A stretch of DNA of 64,000 nucleotides from DATFRY01 sp035489015 (GTDB taxonomy: Bacteria > Myxococcota_A > Polyangia > Haliangiales > Haliangiaceae): the NCBI GenBank assembly GCA_035489015.1, contig DATHKR010000129.1, positions 62,001 to 126,000 of the forward strand, written 5' to 3'. Under the pieces are notes generated by a model, which was not told the origin of the DNA, made no database searches, and worked only from the letters and a program-made list of their open reading frames with translations. Each line of letters starts with the position of its first letter. Position 1 is the first letter of the stretch. Below, piece after piece: positions 23,919 through 33,875 of the stretch. Position numbers and translations under genes: made by a program.

Positions 23919-24572
23919 TCAGGGGCCGCAGACCGCGTAGGCCTCGTCGTCCGACGCGCCGTCGTTGCACGCGCTGCACCAGCAGCCGGTCTCGAAGCAC
24001 TCGATCGCCGCGACCGGACACGCGGCGCAGCCGACCACGCTCTCCGGACAGGTGGCGCACCCGGCGCCCGCGGCCACGCACAGCGCGCCGTGGTAGGCGC
24101 ACTGGCCGCAGGTGCTGTACGGCGCGCCGTCGGCCGCGCTGTCGGCCACGTCGGCCTCGAACCGGGTCATCATGGCGAGGAGCAGCGGGTCGCTCGAGTC
24201 GACCACCACGGTCGGCTGCTCGCCGACGATGCGCACCAGGCGGTGAGCGGGCAGCACCGTCTCCACCTCGATCACGTCGGCGTCGTCGGTGACCTGGATC
24301 CGGACGTACTTGCGGAACAGCTCGTGACCGTCGCCGGCCAGGCCGAGGGTGGTGGACGACTCGTCGGCCGCGCGCTCGATCTGCCAGCGCGCGATGCCGG
24401 TGGCCTCGAGGGTCTCGGAGCTGGCCTGGATCTCGGTGACGTCCGCGGCGGGCGCCGGATCCGGCGCCGGCGCCGGCGCCTCCTCGATCGCTCCACCGGC
24501 GTCGCAGCCGGCGAGCGCCGCCATGCCGAGGGTCACGATCGCGATTCGCTGCATCTTCTGTCGGTTGGTCAT
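23919..24572 (-). CDS. Cys-rich lipoprotein of unknown function
   Basis: 217 residues. The signal peptide ends in a lipobox (ALAGC, Cys23). After a Pro/Ala linker and a ~100-residue middle domain (VTEIQASSETLEATG ... VVVDSSDPLLLAMMTRFEAD), the last 65 residues contain 13 cysteines in CxxC-like spacings (STCGQCAYHGALC, GCATCPES, GCAACP, CWCSAC). That pattern suggests a disulfide knot or metal site. The ribosome site GGAGGTGA overlaps the stop of the preceding serine protease gene, so the two are surely translated from one mRNA. It may be an inhibitor, partner or substrate of that protease; this is inference. Confidence 0.75.
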   Translation of the reverse strand: MTNRQKMQRIAIVTLGMAALAGCDAGGAIEEAPAPAPDPAPAADVTEIQASSETLEATGIARWQIERAADESSTTLGLAGDGHELFRKYVRIQVTDDADVIEVETVLPAHRLVRIVGEQPTVVVDSSDPLLLAMMTRFEADVADSAADGAPYSTCGQCAYHGALCVAAGAGCATCPESVVGCAACPVAAIECFETGCWCSACNDGASDDEAYAVCGP

Positions 24573-24575
24573 CTC

Positions 24576-25439
24576 TCACCTCCGTGTGTGTTTCCCGGCG
24601 GGGAATCGAATGGCGCGCGCGCGGCGAGCGGCCGCGAGCGCGAGGGCGATGGGGAACAGGCCGGCCGCGCCTCCGGCCCCCGGCGCGGCAGCGCACCCGC
24701 CGGCCACCGGATCGGTCGCGCATTCCGGATCGAGGCCGCGCGCCTCGCCGGCCACGTACGGCGCCACGAAGCCGGCGACGTAGGGGTCGACCCGCACGTC
24801 GAGCCCGTACGCGGCGCAGTCGATGTCACCGGTGCTGGTGACGCCGACCACGAGCTCGGTCGCGCCCAGGCCGAGCAGGGCCGGCCCGCCCGAGTCACCG
24901 AAGCAGGTCTGCGACGGCAGCGGGGCGAAGCGGAACCAGTCCGGCCCGAAGCTCTCGATCGCCGTCACCCCCTCGCGCTTGATCCCGGCCCCGCCCGCGC
25001 CGTCGGCGCCGAAGCCGACCACGCGGATCGGCCGCCCTGCGAACGAGCCATCGAACGCGCGGTCGAGCACCGGGACCGGCGCGAGGTCGACCGGGCAGGC
25101 CAGGCGGACCAGCGCGAGGTCGTGGGCGAGGGTGGCGGGATCGAAGTCCGGGTGCGGGCTGGCCGACGCGACCGACTCGATCCGGACCGGCTGGTCCACC
25201 GACGATCCGAACAGCACCTGGTCGGGTCGTCCGTCGCCGACGCAGTGCGCCGCGGTGAGGACGATGTCGTCGGCGATGAGCGTGCCGGTGCACTCGAGCT
25301 GGCCGCCGGACAGGAGCGCGACCACCGCCGGATCGCCCAGCGCGGGCCGCCCGTTGGTGATCGCCGCGCCGCGCTCGGCCACCTCCGGTCCCGCGCAGCC
25401 GGCCACGAGCAAGAGCGCGGTGAATCGTCGCGAGCCCAC
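24576..25439 (-). CDS. Trypsin-like serine protease (S1) with MYXO-CTERM-like tail
   Basis: 287 residues from the GTG at 25439, which has GGAG seven bases upstream; an in-frame GTG at 25457 would add six residues. The N-terminus has a hydrophobic core and possible lipobox (LLVAGC). The S1 triad is complete: His65 in LTAAHC, Asp107 in HDLAL and Ser183 in FGDSGGP. ITNGRPA resembles the activation site, usually IVGG or IxNG. The last 40 residues (GGCAAAPGAGG, then a hydrophobic stretch and ARRARA) look like the MYXO-CTERM sorting tail of myxobacterial surface proteins. It should be an exported, surface-anchored protease. It forms an operon with the Cys-rich lipoprotein. Confidence 0.9.
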   Translation of the reverse strand: MGSRRFTALLLVAGCAGPEVAERGAAITNGRPALGDPAVVALLSGGQLECTGTLIADDIVLTAAHCVGDGRPDQVLFGSSVDQPVRIESVASASPHPDFDPATLAHDLALVRLACPVDLAPVPVLDRAFDGSFAGRPIRVVGFGADGAGGAGIKREGVTAIESFGPDWFRFAPLPSQTCFGDSGGPALLGLGATELVVGVTSTGDIDCAAYGLDVRVDPYVAGFVAPYVAGEARGLDPECATDPVAGGCAAAPGAGGAAGLFPIALALAAARRARAIRFPAGKHTRR

Positions 25440-25544
25440 CCGGCGTCTCCAGAGCACGTTCGATGCCGGGCTCGCGCGCGCGAAAGTCCAGCAGCGCGGG
25501 CCTGGGCCGCGCAGGCCACGTTGCCTGGCGAGCTACAGGGGTGG

Positions 25545-25587
25545 GAGTGGACCTTCCCGGAAGCGCGCGAGTGGACCTGTTCCCCGG
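25545..25587. repeat. 10-bp direct repeat upstream of small duplicated gene
   Basis: GAGTGGACCT occurs at 25545-25554 and 25569-25578, 24 bases apart, each followed by TTCCC(C)GG. It lies in the 191-base gap between the divergent protease and the small gene at 25631, and could be a regulator's paired site. Confidence 0.4.
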
Positions 25588-25630
25588 TCGCGGCAGGGAG
25601 TAACTGACCGGTGCAGCAGAGGAGGGAGCG

Positions 25631-25990
25631 ATGAGCGAGCGACGAGTGACTGTGTACGTGCGCGAGTCGAGCGAGGTGGAGCTGACCACCCAGGAGACGG
25701 TGAGGCTCGACCGGCTGGCCCACGCCGAGGGCGAGGGTTTCACCAGCGAGCGCCACGGCGAGCTGCTCCGGTCCGCGATGAGCGCCCGCCGGTTCGCGCT
25801 GTACGTGGCCTGCCTGAGCGAGGTCGAGATGACCGCGCGAGAGACGGTCCGCCTCGACCGCTTGACCCACGCCGGCGCCGACGGCTTCGGCAGCGAGCCG
25901 TACGCGCTCATCAGGCCCGGCGCCCACGCGGTGCGCCTCGGCCCGGGCGTCTATCACTTCCGGGCCATGCCGCGGCGATCTACCGGCTGA
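25631..25990 (+). CDS. Small protein with two internal repeats, function unknown
   Basis: 119 residues with a good ribosome site (GAGGAGGGAGCG). Residues 2-40 and 51-89 are copies of one ~39-residue unit (about 24 identical positions), each containing YV, SEVE, ETVRLDRL, HA and GF-SE. A short third block (residues 90-119, VRLGPGVYHFRAM) is not repeated. There are no TM helices, signal peptide or known motif; the protein is charged and probably cytoplasmic. The last 11 bases overlap the convergent SDR gene. Conserved spacing with changed codons suggests an old duplication under selection. I do not recognise a family. Confidence 0.65.
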   Translation: MSERRVTVYVRESSEVELTTQETVRLDRLAHAEGEGFTSERHGELLRSAMSARRFALYVACLSEVEMTARETVRLDRLTHAGADGFGSEPYALIRPGAHAVRLGPGVYHFRAMPRRSTG

Positions 25991-26846
25991 ACAGCTGCCG
26001 GAACAGGGGATCGATGCCGGGCGCGCGCTCCTCGAGGATGTCGTTCATGCGGTGCCCGATCGCCGGCTTCATCTCCGGGTGGGTCAGCACGTAGAAGTGG
26101 CCCTCGCGGATCGCGTTCACCACCGCCTCGGCGATCCCCTCGGGCGCCTGGCCGGCGGAGACCAGCTGCTGGACCGCCTGCGCGATCGTGGTCGACGCGC
26201 CGGCCTCGGCCGACGGCTGCGGGCCGAGCTCGGTCGGTCGGTTTCGCTCCGACGACGAGATCTGCGTGCGCACGAAGCCGGGGCAGAGCACCGAGACGCC
26301 GACCTTGGCGCCGACCAGCTCCAGCTCCTTGGCGAGCACCTCGGAGATCGCGACCACCGCGTGCTTGGTCGCCGTGTACGGCCCCATGAACGGCACCGAG
26401 GTCAGCCCGGCCATCGACGCGGTGTTGACCACGTGCCCCTCTTCGCCGCTGTCCAGGAGCGGGCCGAGGAACAGCCGCACCCCGTGGATGACGCTCCACA
26501 GGTTGACCGACAGGGTCCACTGCCAGTCCGCCTCCGACAGCTTCCACATCGGCCCGCCCACCCCGCCGACCCCGGCGTTGTTGCAGATGACGTGGACCGT
26601 GCCGAGCTGGTCGTGAGCGCGCGCGGCGGCCGCCTCGAGCTCGGCCGACCTGGAGACGTCGGTCCGGATCGCCAGCACCGTGGTGCCGCTCGCGCGCAGC
26701 TCCTTTTCGACGGCGGCCAGCGCCCCCTCCTCGATGTCGAGGAGCACCAGCTTCATCTTCTCGGTGGCGAACCGGCGGGCCATCGCCAGCCCGATCCCGC
26801 TCGCTGCACCAGTGACGACCGCGACCTTTCCCTCGAGCTGCTTCAT
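25980..26846 (-). CDS. Short-chain dehydrogenase/reductase
   Basis: 288 residues, classical SDR. It has the NAD(P) motif TGAASGIG (12-19), LDIEEGAL (an acidic residue after strand 2 that favours NAD), NNAGVGG, the catalytic Ser in NTASMAG and the YxxxK motif in GPYTATKHAV, followed by LCPGFVRT. It should reduce or oxidise an alcohol/ketone in the cytoplasm. The C-terminus is longer than minimal SDRs (THPEMKPAIGHRMNDILEERAPG), as in oxidoreductases related to SDR-type steroid and lipid enzymes. It lies 85 bases downstream of lon on the same strand, separated by a strong hairpin, so it is probably its own unit. Confidence 0.9.
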   Translation of the reverse strand: MKQLEGKVAVVTGAASGIGLAMARRFATEKMKLVLLDIEEGALAAVEKELRASGTTVLAIRTDVSRSAELEAAAARAHDQLGTVHVICNNAGVGGVGGPMWKLSEADWQWTLSVNLWSVIHGVRLFLGPLLDSGEEGHVVNTASMAGLTSVPFMGPYTATKHAVVAISEVLAKELELVGAKVGVSVLCPGFVRTQISSSERNRPTELGPQPSAEAGASTTIAQAVQQLVSAGQAPEGIAEAVVNAIREGHFYVLTHPEMKPAIGHRMNDILEERAPGIDPLFRQLFSR

Positions 26847-26883
26847 CCGGCGAGCATCGCTGCCCGCCGCGCACCGGTCAATC

Positions 26884-26914
26884 GGGAGGGAGGCGCCGGT
26901 GCGCCCTCCCTCCC
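26884..26914 (-). terminator. Strong hairpin downstream of lon
   Basis: gggagggagg and cctccctccc are exact inverted arms; with one bulged C the stem extends to about 13 pairs around a short loop. It begins 18 bases past the lon stop. There is no T tract, so termination may need Rho or the structure may protect the 3' end. Confidence 0.5.
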
Positions 26915-26931
26915 GCGTGCTCCCGCGACCG

Positions 26932-29361
26932 TCAGCTCGCCGCGGTGCGATTGCGCGTGTCGGACCGCCACTCCGGCGTGGTGCTCGGCGGCAGCGCGGT
27001 CGACCCCGACTCCAGCGCCGGCTCCGCGCGCTCGCCCAGGGCGACGTCCAGCGCCTCCTTGATCCGGGTGACGAAGCGGACGTCGAGCTCCTTGCGGACC
27101 TCCTCCGGGATCTCCTCCATGTCGGACCGGTTGCGCTCGGGCAGGATCACGGTGCGGATGCCGGCCCGGTGCGCCGCGAGCACCTTGCCCTTGATGCCGC
27201 CGACCGGCAGGACCAGGCCGCGGAGCGTGATCTCGCCGGTGATGGCCACGTCGGGCCGGATCGGCCGGTCGAGCATGAGCGAGACCAGCGCGGTCGTGAT
27301 GGCCACCCCCGCCGACGGACCGTCCTTCTTGATCGCGCCGGACGGGACGTGCACGTGGATGTCCGACTCGGCGAACCGCCGCGACTCGATCCCCAGCTTG
27401 TCGGCATTGGAGCGCACCCACGACAGCGCGGCGCGGGCGCTCTCCTCCATGACGTCGCCGACCTGACCGGTCAGGTGCAGCTTGCCGGTGCCCGGCATCA
27501 TCTTGGTCTCGACGAACAGCAGATCGCCGCCGGTCGGCATCCAGCCCAGCCCGGTCGCGACCCCGACCGAGGCGACCCGATCGGCGTCCTCCGACGCGAA
27601 CCGCGCCGGGCCGAGGATGGTGGTGAGATCGTCCAGCCCGAGCGAGACCCTCGCCTCCGGGGCGGCGCCGGCCAGCTCGACCGCCGCGTGCCGGCACAGG
27701 GCGGCCAGCTCGCGCTCCAGGTTTCGCACGCCCGCCTCGCGGGTGTAGTAGCGGATCACCTCGCGAATCGCCTCGTCCGACACCTTCAGGTGATCGCGCT
27801 CGATGCCGTGCTCGGCCATCTGCTTGGGGATGAGGTGGCGCCGGGCGATGACGAACTTCTCTCGCTCGGTGTAGCCGGGGACGTGCAGCACCTCCATGCG
27901 GTCCAGGAGCGGACCGGGGATGGTCTCGAGCTGGTTGGCGGTGGCGATGAACATCACCTGCGACAGATCGACCGCCACGTCGAGGTAGTGATCGACGAAC
28001 TCGCCGTTCTGCTCCGGGTCGAGCACCTCGAGCAGGGCCGAGGCGGGGTCGCCGCGCACGCTGCTCGACAGCTTGTCGATCTCGTCGAGGACGAAGACCG
28101 GGTTCATGGCGCCCGCCTTGGCCAGGCCGCTGACGATGCGGCCGGGCAGCGCGCCGATGTAGGTGCGCCGGTGGCCGCGGACGTCGGCGTCGTCGCGCAC
28201 GCCGCCCAGCGAGACTCGCACGTACTTGCGCCCCAGCGAGGCCGCGATCGACCGCCCCAGCGAGGTCTTGCCGACGCCCGGAGGGCCGACCAGGCACAGG
28301 ATCGGCCCGTGCTTGTCCGGCGCCAGCTTGCGCACGGCGAGGAACTCCATGATCCGCTTCTTCACCTTCTCGAGGCCGGCGTGATCCGCCTCGAGGATGG
28401 CGCGCGCGGCCGGCAGGTCGAGCGAGTCCTGGGTGGTCGTCGCCCACGGCACGTCGAGCAGCCACTCGAGGTAGGTGCGCGCGATGGTGTGCTCGGGCGA
28501 GGAGGTCCCGACGTTCCGCATCTTGCGGACCTGCTTGATCGCCGCGGTGCGCGCCTCGGTCGGCATGCGCGCCTTGTCGATCTTGTCGCGGTACTCCTCG
28601 AGCTCGCCCTCGTCGTCCTGCTCGCCCAGCTCGGCCGAGATGCTCTTCATGCGCTGGCGCAGGACCGCCTCGCGCTGCTCCTTGGACATCTCCTGGAGCA
28701 GCTCGCCGCGGATGTCGGCCTTGACCTTGACCACCTCGGCCAGGCGGGCCAGGGGCGGCAACACCTTGCGCAGCCGGGCGGTGACGTCCGGCTCCTCGAG
28801 CAGCGCGACCAGGTCGACCCGCTCGAGGTCGAGGTGGGCGGCCGCCATGTCGACCAGGTCGTCGGCGTCCTCCACCTCGTCGAGCCCCTCGCGCACCTTG
28901 GGCGGCGAGGTGTCGGCCTGCTCGGCCAGGATCTCGGTCAGGTGAGCCCGGGCCTGCTCCAGCATCCCCGCGGTCTCCTCGTCGTCGGACGGGACGATCG
29001 TGGTGAGCGGGGTGGCGGCGCCGACCAGGTAGATGCCGTCCGGCGCGTGCTCGATGCGCTCCAGGTGCACGCGCGGGCCGCTCCGCACGATGATCGTGTA
29101 GCGGCTCGACGAGTGACGGGCGATCTGCATGACCTCGCCGACCACGCCGACCTGGAGCAGATCGGTCGGGGTGGGCGTCTCGAGCTCGGGATCGCGCTGC
29201 GGAACCAGCAGGAAGCGACCACCCTCGGCGATGGCGGCATCGACCGCCGCGATCGAGATCCGGCGGCCGACCTCGAGCGGCAGGACCACGCCGGGGAGAA
29301 CGATCTCCCGCCTGGTGACCAGGATCGGAAGAGGAGCCTTCGGATCGATGGGAGGGATCAT
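26932..29361 (-). CDS. lon: ATP-dependent protease Lon
   Basis: 809 residues. The N-terminal LON substrate-binding domain (PILVTRREIVLPGVVLPLEVGR) leads into helical and coiled-coil regions, the AAA+ module (Walker A GPPGVGKT, Walker B VFVLDEIDKL) and the protease domain with the Ser-Lys dyad Ser683 (DGPSAGVA) and Lys726 (GGIKGKVLAAHRAG), 43 residues apart as in E. coli Lon. It degrades misfolded and regulatory proteins in the cytoplasm. The ATG overlaps the dnaJ-like stop as ATGA, and clpB is directly upstream, so unfolding, holding and degradation functions are in one transcript. Confidence 0.97.
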   Translation of the reverse strand: MIPPIDPKAPLPILVTRREIVLPGVVLPLEVGRRISIAAVDAAIAEGGRFLLVPQRDPELETPTPTDLLQVGVVGEVMQIARHSSSRYTIIVRSGPRVHLERIEHAPDGIYLVGAATPLTTIVPSDDEETAGMLEQARAHLTEILAEQADTSPPKVREGLDEVEDADDLVDMAAAHLDLERVDLVALLEEPDVTARLRKVLPPLARLAEVVKVKADIRGELLQEMSKEQREAVLRQRMKSISAELGEQDDEGELEEYRDKIDKARMPTEARTAAIKQVRKMRNVGTSSPEHTIARTYLEWLLDVPWATTTQDSLDLPAARAILEADHAGLEKVKKRIMEFLAVRKLAPDKHGPILCLVGPPGVGKTSLGRSIAASLGRKYVRVSLGGVRDDADVRGHRRTYIGALPGRIVSGLAKAGAMNPVFVLDEIDKLSSSVRGDPASALLEVLDPEQNGEFVDHYLDVAVDLSQVMFIATANQLETIPGPLLDRMEVLHVPGYTEREKFVIARRHLIPKQMAEHGIERDHLKVSDEAIREVIRYYTREAGVRNLERELAALCRHAAVELAGAAPEARVSLGLDDLTTILGPARFASEDADRVASVGVATGLGWMPTGGDLLFVETKMMPGTGKLHLTGQVGDVMEESARAALSWVRSNADKLGIESRRFAESDIHVHVPSGAIKKDGPSAGVAITTALVSLMLDRPIRPDVAITGEITLRGLVLPVGGIKGKVLAAHRAGIRTVILPERNRSDMEEIPEEVRKELDVRFVTRIKEALDVALGERAEPALESGSTALPPSTTPEWRSDTRNRTAAS

Positions 29362-30179
29362 GTCTTGTCTCCGCCCCGCCGGGTGCCGGCGCGGGCCATG
29401 AAGGCGACGAGCAGCCGCTTGGCCTCGTCGTCGATCTGCTTTGGAACGTCGATCTGTACGGTGACGAAGTGGTCGCCGCGGTGGCCGGAGCCGTCCTCGG
29501 CCCCCTTGCCCTTCAATCTCAACTTCACCCCGCTCGAGGTTCCGGGCGGGATCTTCACGCTGGCCCGGCCGCTCAGGGTCGGGACCTCCACGATCGCGCC
29601 GAGCACGGCCTGGTCGAACGAGAGCCGCACATCGGAGAGGACATCGCTGCCGCGCTGGGTGACGAGCGAGCCGTCGGAGGTGCGCACCTTGTGCTCCGCG
29701 GCCGGGGCAGCCTGCCCCCGGGCGCCGCGCCGGCGGGGCGCGGACGGCTCGTGGAAGTCGAACGGCGACTCGCCGTCCCCCGAGCTGAAGAAGCTCTCGC
29801 GGAAGCCGCTCGACGGGGTGTTGTAGACCCGGTAGCGCACGCCGCCGCCGGGGCCGCCGGCGCCCGGTCGAGCGCCGCCCCCCGCCGCGCCGCCGAACAT
29901 CTGGGCCAGGATCTCGCCCAGGTCGATGCCGGCGCCGCCGTCGCCGCCGCCCGTGCCGCCGAACGCGCCCTGCCTGCGCATGGCGTCGTACTGGGCGCGC
30001 TTGTCGGGATCGCCGACGATGTCGTAGGCGGTGGAGACCTCCTTGAAGCGGTTCTCCTTGGCCTTGTCGCCGCCGGTCGAGTCCGGGTGGTAGCGCTTGG
30101 CCAGCTTGCGGTACGCCTTCTTGATGTCCGCGGCGCTGGCGTCGGGGCTCACTCCGAGGGCTTCGTACGGATCGCGCAC
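29358..30179 (-). CDS. DnaJ-class co-chaperone (type B, CbpA-like)
   Basis: 273 residues. The J domain is N-terminal: RDPYEALGVSPDASAADIKKAYRKLAKRYHPDSTGG with the essential HPD, which stimulates DnaK ATPase. A Gly-rich region follows (~70-115), then a C-terminal substrate-binding domain (DVLSDVRLSFDQAVLGAIVEVPT, KIPPGTSSGVKLRLKGKG). The Cys-rich zinc finger of type A DnaJ is absent. I prefer the GTG at 30179, nine bases after GGAGGGG; a GTG at 30197 overlapping the clpB stop would add six residues. It lies between clpB and lon and probably feeds clients to DnaK/ClpB. Confidence 0.9.
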   Translation of the reverse strand: MRDPYEALGVSPDASAADIKKAYRKLAKRYHPDSTGGDKAKENRFKEVSTAYDIVGDPDKRAQYDAMRRQGAFGGTGGGDGGAGIDLGEILAQMFGGAAGGGARPGAGGPGGGVRYRVYNTPSSGFRESFFSSGDGESPFDFHEPSAPRRRGARGQAAPAAEHKVRTSDGSLVTQRGSDVLSDVRLSFDQAVLGAIVEVPTLSGRASVKIPPGTSSGVKLRLKGKGAEDGSGHRGDHFVTVQIDVPKQIDDEAKRLLVAFMARAGTRRGGDKT

Positions 30180-30196
30180 GGTGCTGGTCCCCTCCA

Positions 30197-32809
<2,613 letters not shown>

Positions 32810-32816
32810 GGTTGAG

Positions 32817-32865
32817 CGTGAACGTAATCACCATGACAAAGCCGTCAAGCAGAGGCCTGTTCACG
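32817..32865 (-). promoter_or_regulatory. Candidate clpB promoter flanked by inverted repeat
   Basis: On the minus strand TTGACG (32848-32843) is a good -35, but the -10 is weak (TACGTT at 16 bases). The box lies between cgtgaac (32817-32823) and gttcacg (32859-32865), exact inverted arms 49 bases end to end. It is not a CIRCE element and does not match a sigma-32 promoter. A regulator bridging the two arms is possible. Confidence 0.35.
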
Positions 32866-32894
32866 TTAAGTTGAGCTTGCGACCGGACCTCAGT

Positions 32895-33875
32895 TCATCT
32901 CTTGAAATATGACTCGGCGCGGTCGAGCAGCGCCCGTGCTTTGCGGCGCTCGACCTCATTCTCCGGCGCCAGCTCGGGAGCGGATTGCGCGGCCCGCGCC
33001 AGCACCCCGCGCAGGCGGGCCTCGAACGAGGCCCGGTCGCGCGCCTTCCGGTCCAGGAACTCGGCCGCCAGGACGGCGGTGCCGAGGTAGGCAGATCCCC
33101 GGCGCAGGGCGGCGTCGAAGTGGACCCGGCTCTGATCGAGGTCGCCGCCCACGATGCTGGGGGCGGCGGCGAAGTAGACCCCGAGCAGCCGGTCCGCGCC
33201 GCCGTAGAAGTAGCCGGGGTCGACGCGCCGGAGGTGGGACAGGCAGCCGACGATGACGCCGCGCGAGCGGAGCAGGGCGCGCACGCCGCCCCCCTGGGCC
33301 CAGCGGCCGAGGTTGGCCACGTACCAGTAGATGAGCGCGGCGGCGTCGGTGCCGAGCACGACCACGGCCCGGTCCATGTCGATGCCGGCCTCGAGGCGCT
33401 GCTCCAGCTCGGGCGAGCGCGCCGCCATCCCGCGCAGCGCGGCGGCCAGGCCGCGCCGGTGCGCCTCGCGGTACCGGCGGATCGCGGCCGGGTCCGCATG
33501 AGTGCCGTACGGGTAGCGGCCGCCGCTGGCCTGGAAGCCGAGGATCGCGTCGGCCTGGAAGAAGTAGCCGCGGGCCAGGCGCGCGTAGGTGGCCCAGTCG
33601 CCGTCGTCGATCGCGACCGCGGCCTCCCAGCGGGACAGCGCGGCGGCCAGCCGGCCGGGATCGAGGCGGTCGGCCCACAGGCGATCTCCCTCGCCGACCA
33701 GGGCGCGGGCGCGGGCGGCGTCGCCGGCGGACACGCCGCCGCGGTGGATGCGGCGATCGAGCCGGTAGGCGGCGCCGCCGCCGCAGGCGCCGAGCGCGGC
33801 CGCGACCGCGACCGCGACGCCGGCGAGGAGCGCCGCGCGGCTCGCGACCGCGCGGCTCGCGACCGGGCGGCTCAC
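32895..33875 (-). CDS. TatT-family (TRAP transporter-associated) TPR lipoprotein
   Basis: 326 residues from the GTG that overlaps the giant TPR gene's stop (GTGA at 33872-33875). A signal peptide with repeated VASRA words ends in a lipobox (LGAC, Cys31). The mature protein is all-helical with family-typical blocks: ARLARGYFFQADAILGF, HRRGLAAALRGM, GTDAAALIYWYVANLGRWAQ, LRRVDPGYFYGGADRLLGVYFAA and GSAYLGTAVLAAEFLDRKARDRASFEARL. TatT (Treponema Tp0956) is a trimeric periplasmic partner of TRAP transporters. No TRAP permease or binding protein is visible here, so the partner is unknown. Confidence 0.8.
   Translation of the reverse strand: MSRPVASRAVASRAALLAGVAVAVAAALGACGGGAAYRLDRRIHRGGVSAGDAARARALVGEGDRLWADRLDPGRLAAALSRWEAAVAIDDGDWATYARLARGYFFQADAILGFQASGGRYPYGTHADPAAIRRYREAHRRGLAAALRGMAARSPELEQRLEAGIDMDRAVVVLGTDAAALIYWYVANLGRWAQGGGVRALLRSRGVIVGCLSHLRRVDPGYFYGGADRLLGVYFAAAPSIVGGDLDQSRVHFDAALRRGSAYLGTAVLAAEFLDRKARDRASFEARLRGVLARAAQSAPELAPENEVERRKARALLDRAESYFKR

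Noticed and set aside
32810..32894. CIRCE or sigma-32 element before clpB
   Set aside because: Neither the TTAGCACTC inverted repeat nor a CTTGAA/CCCCAT pair is present; only the gttcacg arms and a TTGACG box are seen.
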